A stretch of DNA of 64,000 bases from Gremmenia infestans (Eukaryota > Ascomycota > Leotiomycetes > Helotiales > Hamatocanthoscyphaceae). Positions 1 to 9,182 of the stretch are shown one piece after another (the stretch's first letter is position 1; every line of letters begins with the position of its first letter). The stretch is from the NCBI GenBank assembly GCA_032629725.1, contig JAFEVB010000020.1, positions 332,501 to 396,500 on the forward strand, in the 5' to 3' direction. The position numbers were made by a program, and so were the translations under genes. Below the pieces are notes generated by a model that saw only the letters and a list, made by a program, of their open reading frames with translations, was not told the DNA's origin and made no database searches.

Positions 1-795
1 ATTGTCATCTTCCTCTTTGTCCTCTTTTCCTTCCAGCGTGTTTACTAGACGCCTAGTCGATACGATCCATTCCTTCTTTTTTTGTTGAATTTCAACTTCC
101 GACAAAGGATGAGCACCACGTCCGGACCCCCGGCGGTAATTCGTGAAACTGTATTTCTGCTGGTACTGTTGCATGGTCTTCAAATTGTTGTTTTTGTTCA
201 AAGTATTCTGCTCCCGAGCGTATAGATTCCAGGTGGCAATAATTACATTGAAATCTTTCGTCACGATTCCATCGTCACTTGTTACCATCCCTCTGGTGGT
301 CCCCTCGGCAACCCTCAGATGCCGCAAGAACCCCTGATGTAGATCGTCTTCTCGACCATCAAAATCGATGATGAACCTTTCAGGTCGAGTGCGACGACCA
401 TGTTGACTTCCTAGCCGATACCAGAGAGCTTGCCGAATAACATGGTGGATGTACCGAGGTCGACCGAGAAAAATGGGACACGTGAGGATGGTTGCGAAAG
501 CGCCACAGAATATGGCGGCCCAGACAGCGTTTGGGGGGCCAGGTCTTAAAATTACGCTTGTCTGGCCCACAATTTCTCCAGGAGGGAGAAGGTTCGGCGG
601 ACTGAGGGCGAAGAGATGATGGGCTTTTCTCCACAATGCATATTCTGCTTTGCCAATTCTTCCCAGGAGGACATTGTCCTTCGGGGACCAGTACGTTGTA
701 GCATTTTCTGTGGCACGACGTTTGGCCGGACGAGAAGCCGAGCTTGATCTTGCGCGTTTTTGTGGGTGTGGCATCTCTATGGCCTGTGATGGCAT
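1..795 (-). CDS. hypothetical protein, 3' part outside the window
   Basis: An uninterrupted reading frame of 265 codons runs from an ATG at 795 down to base 1 with no stop, so the gene continues beyond the window. An in-frame TAA lies just upstream of the ATG, which supports this start. The N-terminus is basic and serine-rich (PQKRARSSSASRPAKRRA), like a nuclear localisation signal. A hydrophobic stretch follows (about residues 91-112) and then a charged, glutamine/asparagine-rich tail. I recognise no domain and assign no function. It lies 212 bp downstream of the regulator gene on the same strand. Base composition is normal with no RIP signature. That it is coding rests on the long open frame and the upstream stop. 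Confidence 0.6.
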   Translation of the reverse strand, partial: MPSQAIEMPHPQKRARSSSASRPAKRRATENATTYWSPKDNVLLGRIGKAEYALWRKAHHLFALSPPNLLPPGEIVGQTSVILRPGPPNAVWAAIFCGAFATILTCPIFLGRPRYIHHVIRQALWYRLGSQHGRRTRPERFIIDFDGREDDLHQGFLRHLRVAEGTTRGMVTSDDGIVTKDFNVIIATWNLYAREQNTLNKNNNLKTMQQYQQKYSFTNYRRGSGRGAHPLSEVEIQQKKKEWIVSTRRLVNTLEGKEDKEEDDN

Positions 796-1007
796 TTCGT
801 GTTATTTGATTCCGTGGTAAAGATGCATCCCTAAATATGAAGTGGAAAGAAGACGGTGAATGCAAGCAAGCAGTACAATGACGATAACATACCATGCCGT
901 AACTGGCTATGAAATTCACAAGCATAAGAAATGGATTGAATTGTAGGCAGCTTGAGACACTTGCTAGTGCTTGTGAAGAAGAACCATACTTACGTCTAAC
1001 CATTAGA

Positions 1008-2562
1008 TCAAAATGCTTCAATCTGCCTTAGCCCAAAATCAAGTGGTTTCGCGGCAATCACAGACTCCCCCTTCACATACTCAAAAGCAGACACCGCACG
1101 TCGACGCCATCCTTCGACGACCTCCGGCCCATCAAACTCCACGCCTAGTCCAATGCTCTCACCCATAAGAACATTAGAGGCCACCTTTATGTTGTATAGA
1201 GAGCGCAGGATTCGATCGATGGTGACGAGTGCTGTGTTCGCCACGCAATCTACGATGCCAACGAGGAGATCTGGGTAATGGATATACCCTTGCAGTTCAA
1301 TAGAAGATGAAGAAGAGAAAAGGAATAAGGGCTCAGCTTCAAGTGTCAGCCAGCTCTTTACACCGTTGAGCATCGTTATTGCCTTCCCAATCAGCAAGTC
1401 AGTTCCCTCTTTCCCTGACCCTTGGTACATCTCACCCCCGCCGGCTTTGGAATGATAGTAAATTAGGCTCGGCATCTCCGACAACGTGACGATGAGACGA
1501 GTGCGCAAGCTTAGTGAAGAAGCTTGCGTCGTATGATACGGCCTGACTGGACCCTGCTGTAGCAACGTCTGCCATTCCGGTGAACTCAAAAAACAATGCT
1601 CTTTCAGCTTCAAGGATTGGCCAAACTATTTCCATTTTCAGTAACCACCAGAGCAATGTTTGGCAAAGGAGACGTACGACATGTGGTAGCTGGCACTCAA
1701 GCATCGCGAGCTCGAACTCACTTGAATACCGCTGCACACCCCTCGAAGAAAGCAGCACCGCTGTTCCGCGCGCCAGACTTCCCCAATCACCTCTACCTGT
1801 ACTAACAACCAGCTACTTCCGGTCAACCACAATTCCCCGTCCGGCCAGTCATGGAAGATACAATACGCACCTCACACATCTGCAACAAAATTGATGCACA
1901 AAGTGTCTCCGCCTCCATCCGCAGAGAAGCATCGCTCAGACACTTGCGCAAAGATGATAAAGCCTTGACATAGCTCTGGTAAATTTCTCGGTCCGCAGTA
2001 TAGGAGATGGAAGGTCTGCGGCAATATATAGCGGAGATGCAAGATACCGCATCATCGAGCGCAACGTTATGCCCCAATCGAGCGGGCACGAAATCAAAAC
2101 ACGAGCCGGAAGTCCGGAGAGAAACCAAGGAGCCGTTTACTTTGCTGTCCAGGCAATATACGAAAGCTGGTCCGAGGGGATTGATCTCGTGATATCGAGG
2201 GATTGAAGACTTGATTTGCTCTTGCTTCCAGGACATGACTCCTTTCAGGTTTGTATCTTGATCTTCATCTTCATCGAAGTTTGAGGAAATGCTATCGTAG
2301 ATGTATTTTCGTCCCGCATATTGGGAAGCTAGTCGTGGGGCTTCATCTACGAATCTCCAGGGCAGGTGGGTTTTGTAGCCAGGACAGCTCCAGCCTGAAC
2401 GGATACATTCTGAACATGACGGCCGCTTCTCGTCACACTATGTAACGGGGCGCACGTACGTTCAGCATTCATTTCTTGGATTTTTGGAAAAGGGTGGAAA
2501 CATACTTTCTTCTTTCGTATCCGGCAATTGTCACAACGGTTGCTCCTCCGCACGCCGACCAT
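1008..2562 (-). CDS. Zn2Cys6 transcription factor (DUF3468 / Fungal_trans_2-like), 4 exons
   Basis: Exons on the minus strand: 2562-2506, 2437-1871, 1812-1678 and 1625-1008, giving about 458 aa. The introns (68, 58 and 52 bp) have GT..AG ends and restore one continuous frame. The zinc cluster is split by intron 1: Cys10, 13, 20, 27, 30 and 37 in the pattern CX2CX6CX6CX2CX6C, starting CDNCRIRKKK. The rest resembles the Fungal_trans_2 regulatory domain, including the stretch STGRGDWGSLARGTA and a following FELAMLECQL-type segment. It should be a nuclear DNA-binding regulator; its targets are unknown. It is divergent from the FMN reductase at 4015. No inactivating lesion is seen. The ATG is at the usual distance from the zinc cluster. 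Family assignment is secure; the function is not predictable from sequence. Confidence 0.88.
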
Positions 2563-4014
2563 GTCGGATGTCTAGAGCATCACACAGAACTCCGTACATT
2601 GGTGGTAGAGAAAGTTCGATGTAGGATTCAGCAGCCCCACGTTTCAACGTGAGGTTATTTTGGCCATGTGAGATAGAGTGGCTGAGGATTGTGGCGCAGG
2701 CCGACATCCCAAAATCTGGCTTGACTTTGGACCACGGTCCATCCTATCTGCTCCAACCACCAAATCGAAACTTCGCGTCCTGCCGTACCTCGTCTGTGAA
2801 ACGGAGATCCTATATGAATCAACGCGGACACGTTTTATGTCCCATTCAATGAACCCAGGTTCGACAGAATCCAAAGAGATCTCGCAACCGTTTGGCGGTA
2901 AAGCTTTCATCACATGGAAATGATCCAACACCCCGTACCAACTTCATGGCTTCCTTACCCGGAATGGCATACTTTATGATCTGCTTCAGGAGACTGACTT
3001 TCTTGAGCGCAAGCTGAGCTGGCCATATCTTCATGGAGTTCGAAACATCCTCATTCTGTTCGAGGCGTTCCTGTCTCGAATTCATTCGGAGTTTCGAACT
3101 CTCGGGCGAGCTCGAGGATCGGGCATTTCATTTGTATTGAAGGACGTGTGCTATCATTACTGTAGAACTCTAGGTCTAGTCCCATTGTTGCAGTTCGAGT
3201 GTCGGGCCCGACCAGTATGTGAACAAAGATTGGTTTCTGGTTTTATGGGCGACGGCGGCTTTGCAACGACAGCTTAGTACCGATATTTGACAATTATGCC
3301 GAAGCCAACATATCTCAAAGGGCGTTTCTTTGTAGGTTGGAGTGTGGAAGAGAGTAAGAGGAGAAAAATGTCGTGGATTGAAGACTTCGTAAGCTATCCA
3401 TCTTCGCGGGTTTGAGCGGCAAGTCGAGATGCTGGAAATTGTTATTCATTAAGGGATAGGTCTCGACTATATCCTCGGATGTGGGACTGCATTCTCCTAG
3501 CGTTCTGGTCTCATCTTGCGGAAAGGCTGGGCCGAAGTACTATTTCAGTTACACTTTTTGATACACGGCTCCGGTCTGCACGGTCCGCAAGATCGATATT
3601 GGCATGGTGCTTGCAGCACTAACGTCTTGTAGCTCAATACATATAATGTTTCCGACTCTACGCGCGTTCTTTCAAGAAGTAGCCTCGTACACTCGTATTT
3701 CAAAAGACTTAGATCTATGGGGGCTAGGTTTTCGGCTCTAATGCACGCTTCTGATTGGCTGCTGCGCAACATCTTCTCACTTGAATCGCTAATTCCGCTA
3801 AATCCTCAAGAGGATTAAATGAACAGGGCGAACTTGAAGGATCTAAGATACAAACGTTAAACTATAAAATGAACATGATAAATTCAAATTTCTCCCAAAG
3901 TCGCAATTTCTTTATCACGTCTCACTCGGATTCTCATCACCCTCATCACAGTTCTTGTACTCATCCCCAACATCCACGCTTCCTCACATATCTATCCAAC
4001 AACTCAAACTCACC
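2563..4014. other. intergenic region between divergent genes
   Basis: This 1.45 kb stretch separates the minus-strand regulator from the plus-strand FMN reductase. It has normal composition and several short open frames without coding character. Apart from the weak flavoprotein-like relic at 2644-2931 I see no gene. It presumably holds both promoters. The 5' leader before 4015 is C-rich. Confidence 0.6.
2644..2931 (-). pseudogene. possible relic of an FAD-dependent monooxygenase
   Basis: A 95-codon open frame contains SFDLVVGADRMDRG. This resembles the second FAD-binding motif of aromatic-ring monooxygenases (FDLVVGADG-type), with the expected Gly of GADG replaced by Arg. A GGG-to-AGG change, a RIP-like transition, would account for it. 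A preceding stretch (about 20 residues) could be the beta-strand before that motif. No N-terminal GxGxxG motif or C-terminal part is recognisable nearby; the adjoining minus-strand frame (2846-3085) is open but unlike any family I know. If the match is real, this is a fragment of a dead gene. It could also be chance. Confidence 0.3.
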
Positions 4015-4665
4015 ATGCCATCCACCAAGATCTCCTCCATAGCAGTAATCATCTGCTCAACCCGCCAACCCCGCGTCTGCCCCCAAATCGCCTTATTCGT
4101 AACCTCCACTCTTCAATCCCTCCCACCCCTCACCTCAAACACCGCCACCCTCTCAACCATCGACCTCTCCACCTGGAATCTCCCCATGTTCAACGAGTCC
4201 GCAATCCCCGCGCAAACTAAAGACCCCTCCGCCTACACTCAACCACACACCCGCGCCTGGTCCGCGGAAATCAGCAAACACCAAGCTTTCATCTTCGTGC
4301 TCCCGCAGTACAACTGGGGCTATCCGGCGGTCCTGAAAAACGCGCTGGATTATCTGTTCCATGAGTGGAGCGGCAAGCCAGCGATGGTGGTTAGTTATGG
4401 TGGGCATGGGGGTGGGAAGGCAGCGGAGCAGTTAAAGCAGGTGCTTCAGGCGCTGAAGATGAGGGTTTTGGAATTTATGCCGGCGTTGACGTTTCCGGGG
4501 CATGATGCGGTTGTTGCTGCGGCGAAGGGGGAGGAATTTGGGCTTGCGGAGGGTGTTTGGGATGGGGAGAGGGAGGGTATTAGGAGGGTGGGGAAGGAAT
4601 TGTTGGGGATGCTTGTGGAGGTGGAGCTTGTAAGCGTGGCAAAAGAGGGGGACAAGGGTCAATAA
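4015..4665 (+). CDS. NADPH-dependent FMN reductase family protein
   Basis: A single-exon 216-aa protein of the flavodoxin-fold FMN_red family, which uses NAD(P)H to reduce FMN or quinone-like substrates, probably in the cytosol. The N-terminal beta-strand and phosphate loop are AVIICSTRQPRVCPQIALF. The flavin-binding loop LPQYNWGYPAVLKNALDYLF is highly characteristic. It is followed by KPAMVVSYGGHGGGKA and a C-terminal helix. The open frame begins at 3955, but I chose the ATG at 4015 because it has a strong context (caccATGcc) and starts the conserved fold. Third positions are C-rich before about 4310 and G-rich after it, an unusual internal strand-composition switch. It lies about 450 bp from the AT island and shows no RIP damage. 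Confidence 0.88.
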   Translation: MPSTKISSIAVIICSTRQPRVCPQIALFVTSTLQSLPPLTSNTATLSTIDLSTWNLPMFNESAIPAQTKDPSAYTQPHTRAWSAEISKHQAFIFVLPQYNWGYPAVLKNALDYLFHEWSGKPAMVVSYGGHGGGKAAEQLKQVLQALKMRVLEFMPALTFPGHDAVVAAAKGEEFGLAEGVWDGEREGIRRVGKELLGMLVEVELVSVAKEGDKGQ

Positions 4666-5113
4666 TGCGGGAGGCATATGTTAGGTAGATTTTGCCGTTG
4701 ATTACGTGTAGTCTCAACTCCGAAAGTGGTCTAGGAGGCAGAGTCTTTGACGCTGCAAAGCTGATTGATTACAGAAGAAAGGTTTACGGGATATAGGTAT
4801 AGATTAGTTCATAGGGATTATGAATGGCGTATTGCTGCTCATCCCTACGGCCGATCTTCATGATAGTGCGTTAAAACTGGTACACTATGATACAGAAATA
4901 TTTCCAATTGCAGGCGCCCTCCTTGCGAAATCCAGTCCAACCTATGTCTGAAAGGAGTCAAAGCAATGCAATCTGTTTACTAGTTTTTTGTCTTGGAAAT
5001 TCAAAGCGCTAATGCGTTAAATTCGTTTGCTTCAACTTACGTAAATCTATTTCGAGAGTGACAAGTTGCTTACAGGATTACCTAGTCAGGCATTCTCGCT
5101 TGTTGAATAGAGG
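4666..5113. other. 3' flank and pre-insertion genomic DNA
   Basis: Normal-composition DNA between the reductase stop and the target-site duplication of the outermost retrotransposon. No gene or RNA is recognisable. Confidence 0.6.
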
Positions 5114-5118
5114 GAAGT
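5114..5118. repeat. left TSD (GGAAG) of element D
   Basis: GGAAG directly abuts the left LTR and recurs directly after the right LTR at 52371-52375, 47 kb away. A matching 5-bp duplication at both outer ends shows that the whole AT island grew inside one LTR-retrotransposon insertion. Confidence 0.85.
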
Positions 5119-5321
5119 ATTAGAACTATGTGCCTCCTAGGATCATTACCTCTAGAAGGGCACGTAGACCACATAGGGATATAGTTAGGGAAGTAGGTTA
5201 AAGGGGTTATATTGGCTTAAGGAGGAAAGCTACTATAGAGGTAAAGATAAGGTCCTTATAATCTTATACGTATCTGCTAGTAGCTGCGTTACCTAATACC
5301 GCAAAAGCTATATTTCTAACA
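5119..5321 (-). repeat. 3' LTR of element D (left)
   Basis: This 203-bp LTR aligns over its full length with 52167-52370. Its outer part (5119-5200) keeps CA/TG dinucleotides that the right copy has lost, whereas its inner end is RIP-mutated (ttatacgtatctgctagtag against ttatacgcgtccgctagcgg). On the minus strand the terminus TG..CA has decayed to TG..TA. Confidence 0.88.
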
Positions 5322-6399
5322 CTTTTCTATAGCTTTTACTATAGCATCTCTTTTTATTTCGTTTTTTTCTACTTTTCTAAATAAGAATAATAACTAACTA
5401 CTAATCTATTATAACTCCTAGCTGCTCTAAGAATCCTCTAAATATAACTTAACTAAGGGGTTTTATAAAACTATCTATAAGTATCTCTAATATTAATAAG
5501 TATAAGACCTTTATTTTTTTCTTTTTAACTAGATCTTAGATATAGTAGTAGTATATATTAATATGCTTTAATTATTTATAAAGGTAGGGATTCTAAACTA
5601 AGGCTAGAGCGTCTTAGTTATCTCTATATATATTAACTGCTTTACTATTACTTCTAATATACTTTAGCATTCTTAAGTTTTTAAAGATTTATACTATCTA
5701 CTAACTCTATATAGTATATATTACTTAGGTAATATACTTTAATTTATAGCTTAACTTAGCTACTAATCTTTACTTCTTTAATATCTAAGAGAATAGTTCT
5801 TTATAAAAGATTTTATCCTCTAATACTAAGTTATATCTATCTTTTTATTATTTTTATTTGCTAGCTAAAGGTTATTATAGCTATTAGCTAGTATTAGTTT
5901 GCTTCTATATTTTACTATAGTAATTCTAAAACCTATAAGAACCTTATTAAGATAGTGCTTTTAATTAAGGCAGATAGTTCTATACTTTTAGTTATAAGTA
6001 ATCTTTATGTTTAGTATCTTAGAAATCTCCTCTAGAGGCTTAGTATTAAACTAGTATAAAAGCATATTAAAGAACTAGTTAATATTATATTGCTTTTCTA
6101 TAATAGTAGTAATATTATTAATATAAACTAAAAGGTATATCTTTTATATATAGTAGATAAAGAGATATAAATTAGCTTAACTTTATTTAAAACTATATAT
6201 CTAGATAAGATAACTTCTTAGTAGAAGATTCTAATCTTATCTTACTTATTTAAGACTATAAAGGCTTTATAGAAGCTTTAAGCATTTCCTAGTTGCTACT
6301 TTAATACCTTATAGTAGAGCTATATAGATTACTTTCTTAAGATATAATTCTATAAAAGTATTCTTAATATTAAACTAGAAGTATTATAAGTTGCGCTTT
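5322..6399 (-). pseudogene. Element D pol, 3' part: RT end and RNase H
   Basis: Read on the minus strand through stop codons, this shows the Ty1/copia RT catalytic block as YINN in place of YVDD near 6.12 kb, with both Asp codons changed GA to AA. The RNase H end follows, with NQDALALVQNPYL and then KHINIYYYYIQDLV. Frequent TAA/TAG at former Gln codons shows RIP inactivation. It joins the 5' part at 47672 once element C is removed. Confidence 0.75.
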
Positions 6400-6404
6400 A
6401 TAAC
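6400..6404. repeat. left TSD (ATAAC) of element C
   Basis: ATAAC precedes the left 172-bp LTR and is found again directly after the right LTR end, at 47667-47671. Confidence 0.75.
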
Positions 6405-6576
6405 TATTAGTATTATAGATATATAATCACTTCTATTATATTCTAGTTGCTATAGACTTAACTAGTATTTATTATTATCTAGCTAAGTATATTATAATAA
6501 TAATAAAGTTATCGCTAGTTGCTAACTAAGCTAGCGCTAAGTTATATAATAATATCTAACTATCTATATTCTAATA
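6405..6576 (-). repeat. left LTR of element C
   Basis: 172 bp, matching the split right LTR base for base apart from mostly transitions. It is heavily RIP-mutated: every TG/CA of the less damaged right copy (TGTTGGTATCACAGG) has become TA here. Confidence 0.8.
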
Positions 6577-7289
6577 CTAGCAATTCTCTCTTTTATTATT
6601 AATTGCCTTATTTAGAATATATAGCAATAGAGTATTATCTTTCTTATCTACTACTACCTATACTATATAGATCTTGCTATAACTAGATATATATATTAAG
6701 TGATACTACTAAAAATAAAGCGTAGAAAAAATAGATTATAGCTTAAAAGCTTAGATCTAATAGACTAATAGTAATATAGGAAATTAGGAAAAACTAATAA
6801 GAAACTAATAATATATAGATTCTTAGATTGCTTAGAATTATAAATCTAAATCGCCCTAAATTACTCTATAAGAAAAACCTAAAGCAGCTAGACTAATCTG
6901 TTACTCTAGCTACTTTCTAATATTAATCTATACTTCTATTCTAACTATATTTATATTATCGTAAAAGCATTTGAAAGGTATTTATAAGAGCATTTAGAAG
7001 GCTTTCATAAGAGCATTTAGAAGGTCTTTTGCCTGTTATTGCTTATCTTTTTCCTGCTATTTAAGCTGCCTTATATTACTATAGTATACTAAGTATAATA
7101 GCTATCTATTTCGCTCTGCAGTTTTAATTAAAGATCGCAATTGCGCGCATACACCTTTATATATAGTAGCAGAGCTAAATAGCGCTAAATCGCATTCTTT
7201 AACTCTATAGTATACGCTAATAAGTTAGTCACATATAACCTGCTCTATTTAGTAGCCTTTTTCTATACCTCTCTAGATAACCTGAAGTT

Positions 7290-7951
7290 TATTAAAGAGT
7301 ATTTAAAAGCATTTAGACTTAGTTTTCCCCTTAACCTTATTATTACAGATGATTTGCAGTAGCGTTATTTCCCGCCATTCTAAAAGGTAAAGCTGGTAGT
7401 TTTTATCCGTTTTAAATCGCTCTTTTATCATCTGAACCATAGTATGGAAGTCGTAGCCTCGATTTGATATGCAGTCGTAGTACATTTCGCTTGCTTTGCC
7501 TTTTAGCATAAATGAGTATGCGCGGTGGTTCGCACCTCTTAATTGAGCGCCAGCGACCCCAAAACGAGAACATTCTCCGTCTTACAGCTATAGTTTACGC
7601 CTACGCTACGAGGACACCCTCCTTCCACGATAACTACAGCTTCTCCAGAAGCAATAAGAGCTAGCACCTGACTGCTACAACACGCAGAGCCTTCCACACA
7701 TCTTCAGAGCCTCCCACACGTACGTAGAGCCTCCCACACGTCTGCAGAGCCTTCCATTCTTCAAAATCACCATTAATCCAATCCCATAATACCTCGTCCA
7801 TATGGCCCTCAGCATCATAGAACATGATGCTGTATAGGAGGAAGCCATTAACGTCTTTTGTAGTATACCCGACGCTATCCCAGCCGTTTGCGCTCTTCTC
7901 TTCCCAGGTCTCGTGATTGACGAGCGACTGCCACTGCTCTGGGATTTTCAT
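7290..7951 (-). pseudogene. gag-like ORFs of element C
   Basis: Two open minus-strand frames lie just inside the right LTR. The first (7951-7661, 96 aa) starts MKIPEQWQSLVNHETWEEKS and is of unknown fold. The second (about 7530-7303) reads MLKGKASEMYYDCISNRG, then FHTMVQMIKERFKTDKNYQL and YLLEWREITL. This pattern is common in gag regions of fungal copia polyproteins (RA.YYYD, hydrophobic spacer, F.T...R..YL.EWR.T). The two frames are offset by stops and a shift, so the gene is broken. The stretch is unusual in being largely free of RIP. Gag identity is inferred from this motif resemblance. Confidence 0.55.
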
Positions 7952-8027
7952 GCTTGCAAATGGCCTAGTGTATAGGGCTTCTTTCGGAGGTATAAGGGGG
8001 TGTTTTCGGTCGTGTGGGAGGGATCAG

Positions 8028-8110
8028 TGTTGGTATCACAGGTATGTGATCACTTCTACTGCATTCTGGTTGCTGTAGACTTGACTGGTATTCGTTATCA
8101 TCTAGCTAAG
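8028..8110 (-). repeat. right LTR of element C, first half
   Basis: This is the near-unmutated half of the right LTR, beginning TGTTGGTATCACAGG. It is interrupted at CTAAG (8106-8110) by element B and resumes at 47578. Confidence 0.8.
8106..8110. repeat. left TSD (CTAAG) of element B
   Basis: CTAAG precedes the left LTR of B and recurs right after its right LTR (47573-47577). The uninterrupted target is visible in the left LTR of C near 6483-6487, which proves where B landed. Confidence 0.85.
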
Positions 8111-8585
8111 TGTAACAATCGCCCTTTCCGCGTAGTGCTGGGGTAAGTCTTATGACTTAAGTTAGGTCCCTCCTAGACCTAGGTTATTGTTGGGTTAATG
8201 TTGGTATCTGTCGATAGATTACTAGTTGCTATACTTAGGAGTATAGCTTGTTACGAAGTATAACGTAATAAGCGTATATTAGGAAATACTATTTAAGTTA
8301 AGCATAAAGCTCCTATCTATTAGGTAATAACCTAGCCTTATATAGAACCTTTATATCCTAGATTATATAGATTATCCTAATCCTACTAATCCTAGATTAT
8401 ATAGATCGCTGCGATCTAAATAATCTATCCTTATTATATAATATATTACGTAACTAGCTAACTATTATATATAGTTATTATATTAGCTACTATAAAGAAA
8501 CCTTTTTCCTTCTAGGGGTTCTCCTATGCCTAGCAAGCTAGATATTAAGCCTAAGGTCCTCTAGTTATATATTATATTCGTAACA
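8111..8585 (-). repeat. 3' LTR of element B (left)
   Basis: 475 bp, TGTAACAATCGCC to ATTCGTAACA. It carries the A/B-type middle section with the palindrome GATCGCTGCGATC. The first ~130 bp retain CA/TG and GC-rich segments; the rest is RIP-mutated. Confidence 0.85.
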
Positions 8586-8710
8586 CTATTCCTCTTCTAG
8601 TTAGCGTTGTTCTAACGCTTAAGTATAATATAAGAAATATTTTATAACGCTTATAGCTTTCTTCCTCTTTTATTATACCTGTTAGTTCTACTAAATATAA
8701 GTAATATATT
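8586..8710 (-). other. 3' internal remnant of element B
   Basis: 125 bp between the 3' LTR of B and the insertion point of A. It corresponds to the short untranslated stretch before the 3' LTR in element F. TSD of A: ATATT (8706-8710) against GTATT (41614-41618), one RIP-type transition apart. Confidence 0.7.
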
Positions 8711-9182
8711 TATTATAAATATAATATATAACTAAAGGACCTTAGGCTTAATATCTAGCTTGCTAGGCATAGGAGAACCCCTAGAAGGAAAAAGGTTTCT
8801 TTATAGTAGCTAATATAATAACTACGTATAATAGTTAGCTAGTTACATAATATATTATATAATAAGAATAGATTATTTAGATCGCAGCGATCTATATAAT
8901 CTAGGATTAGTAGGATTAGGATAATCTATATAATCTAGGATATAAAGGTTCTATATAAAGCTAGGTTATTACCTATTAGATAGGAGCTTTATGCTTAACT
9001 TAAATAGTATTTCCTAATATACGCTTATTACTTAATACTTTATAATAAGCTATATTTCTAAGTATAGTAACTAGTAATCTATTAATAGATACTAATATTA
9101 ACCTAACGATAACCTAGGTCCAGGGACCTAACTTAAGTTATAAGACTTACCCTAGCACTATATAAGCTAGGCGATCGTTACA
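8711..9182 (+). repeat. 5' LTR of element A
   Basis: 472 bp ending GCGATCGTTACA, followed by the same CTTTAAGCAC putative primer-binding region as in F. It is heavily RIP-mutated (TGTTAC start reads TATTAT). Confidence 0.85.

Noticed and set aside
380..1021. 213-aa minus-strand ORF
   Set aside because: It overlaps, in another frame, the longer 265-codon frame that runs off the window and has better coding character; it also crosses the intergenic gap.
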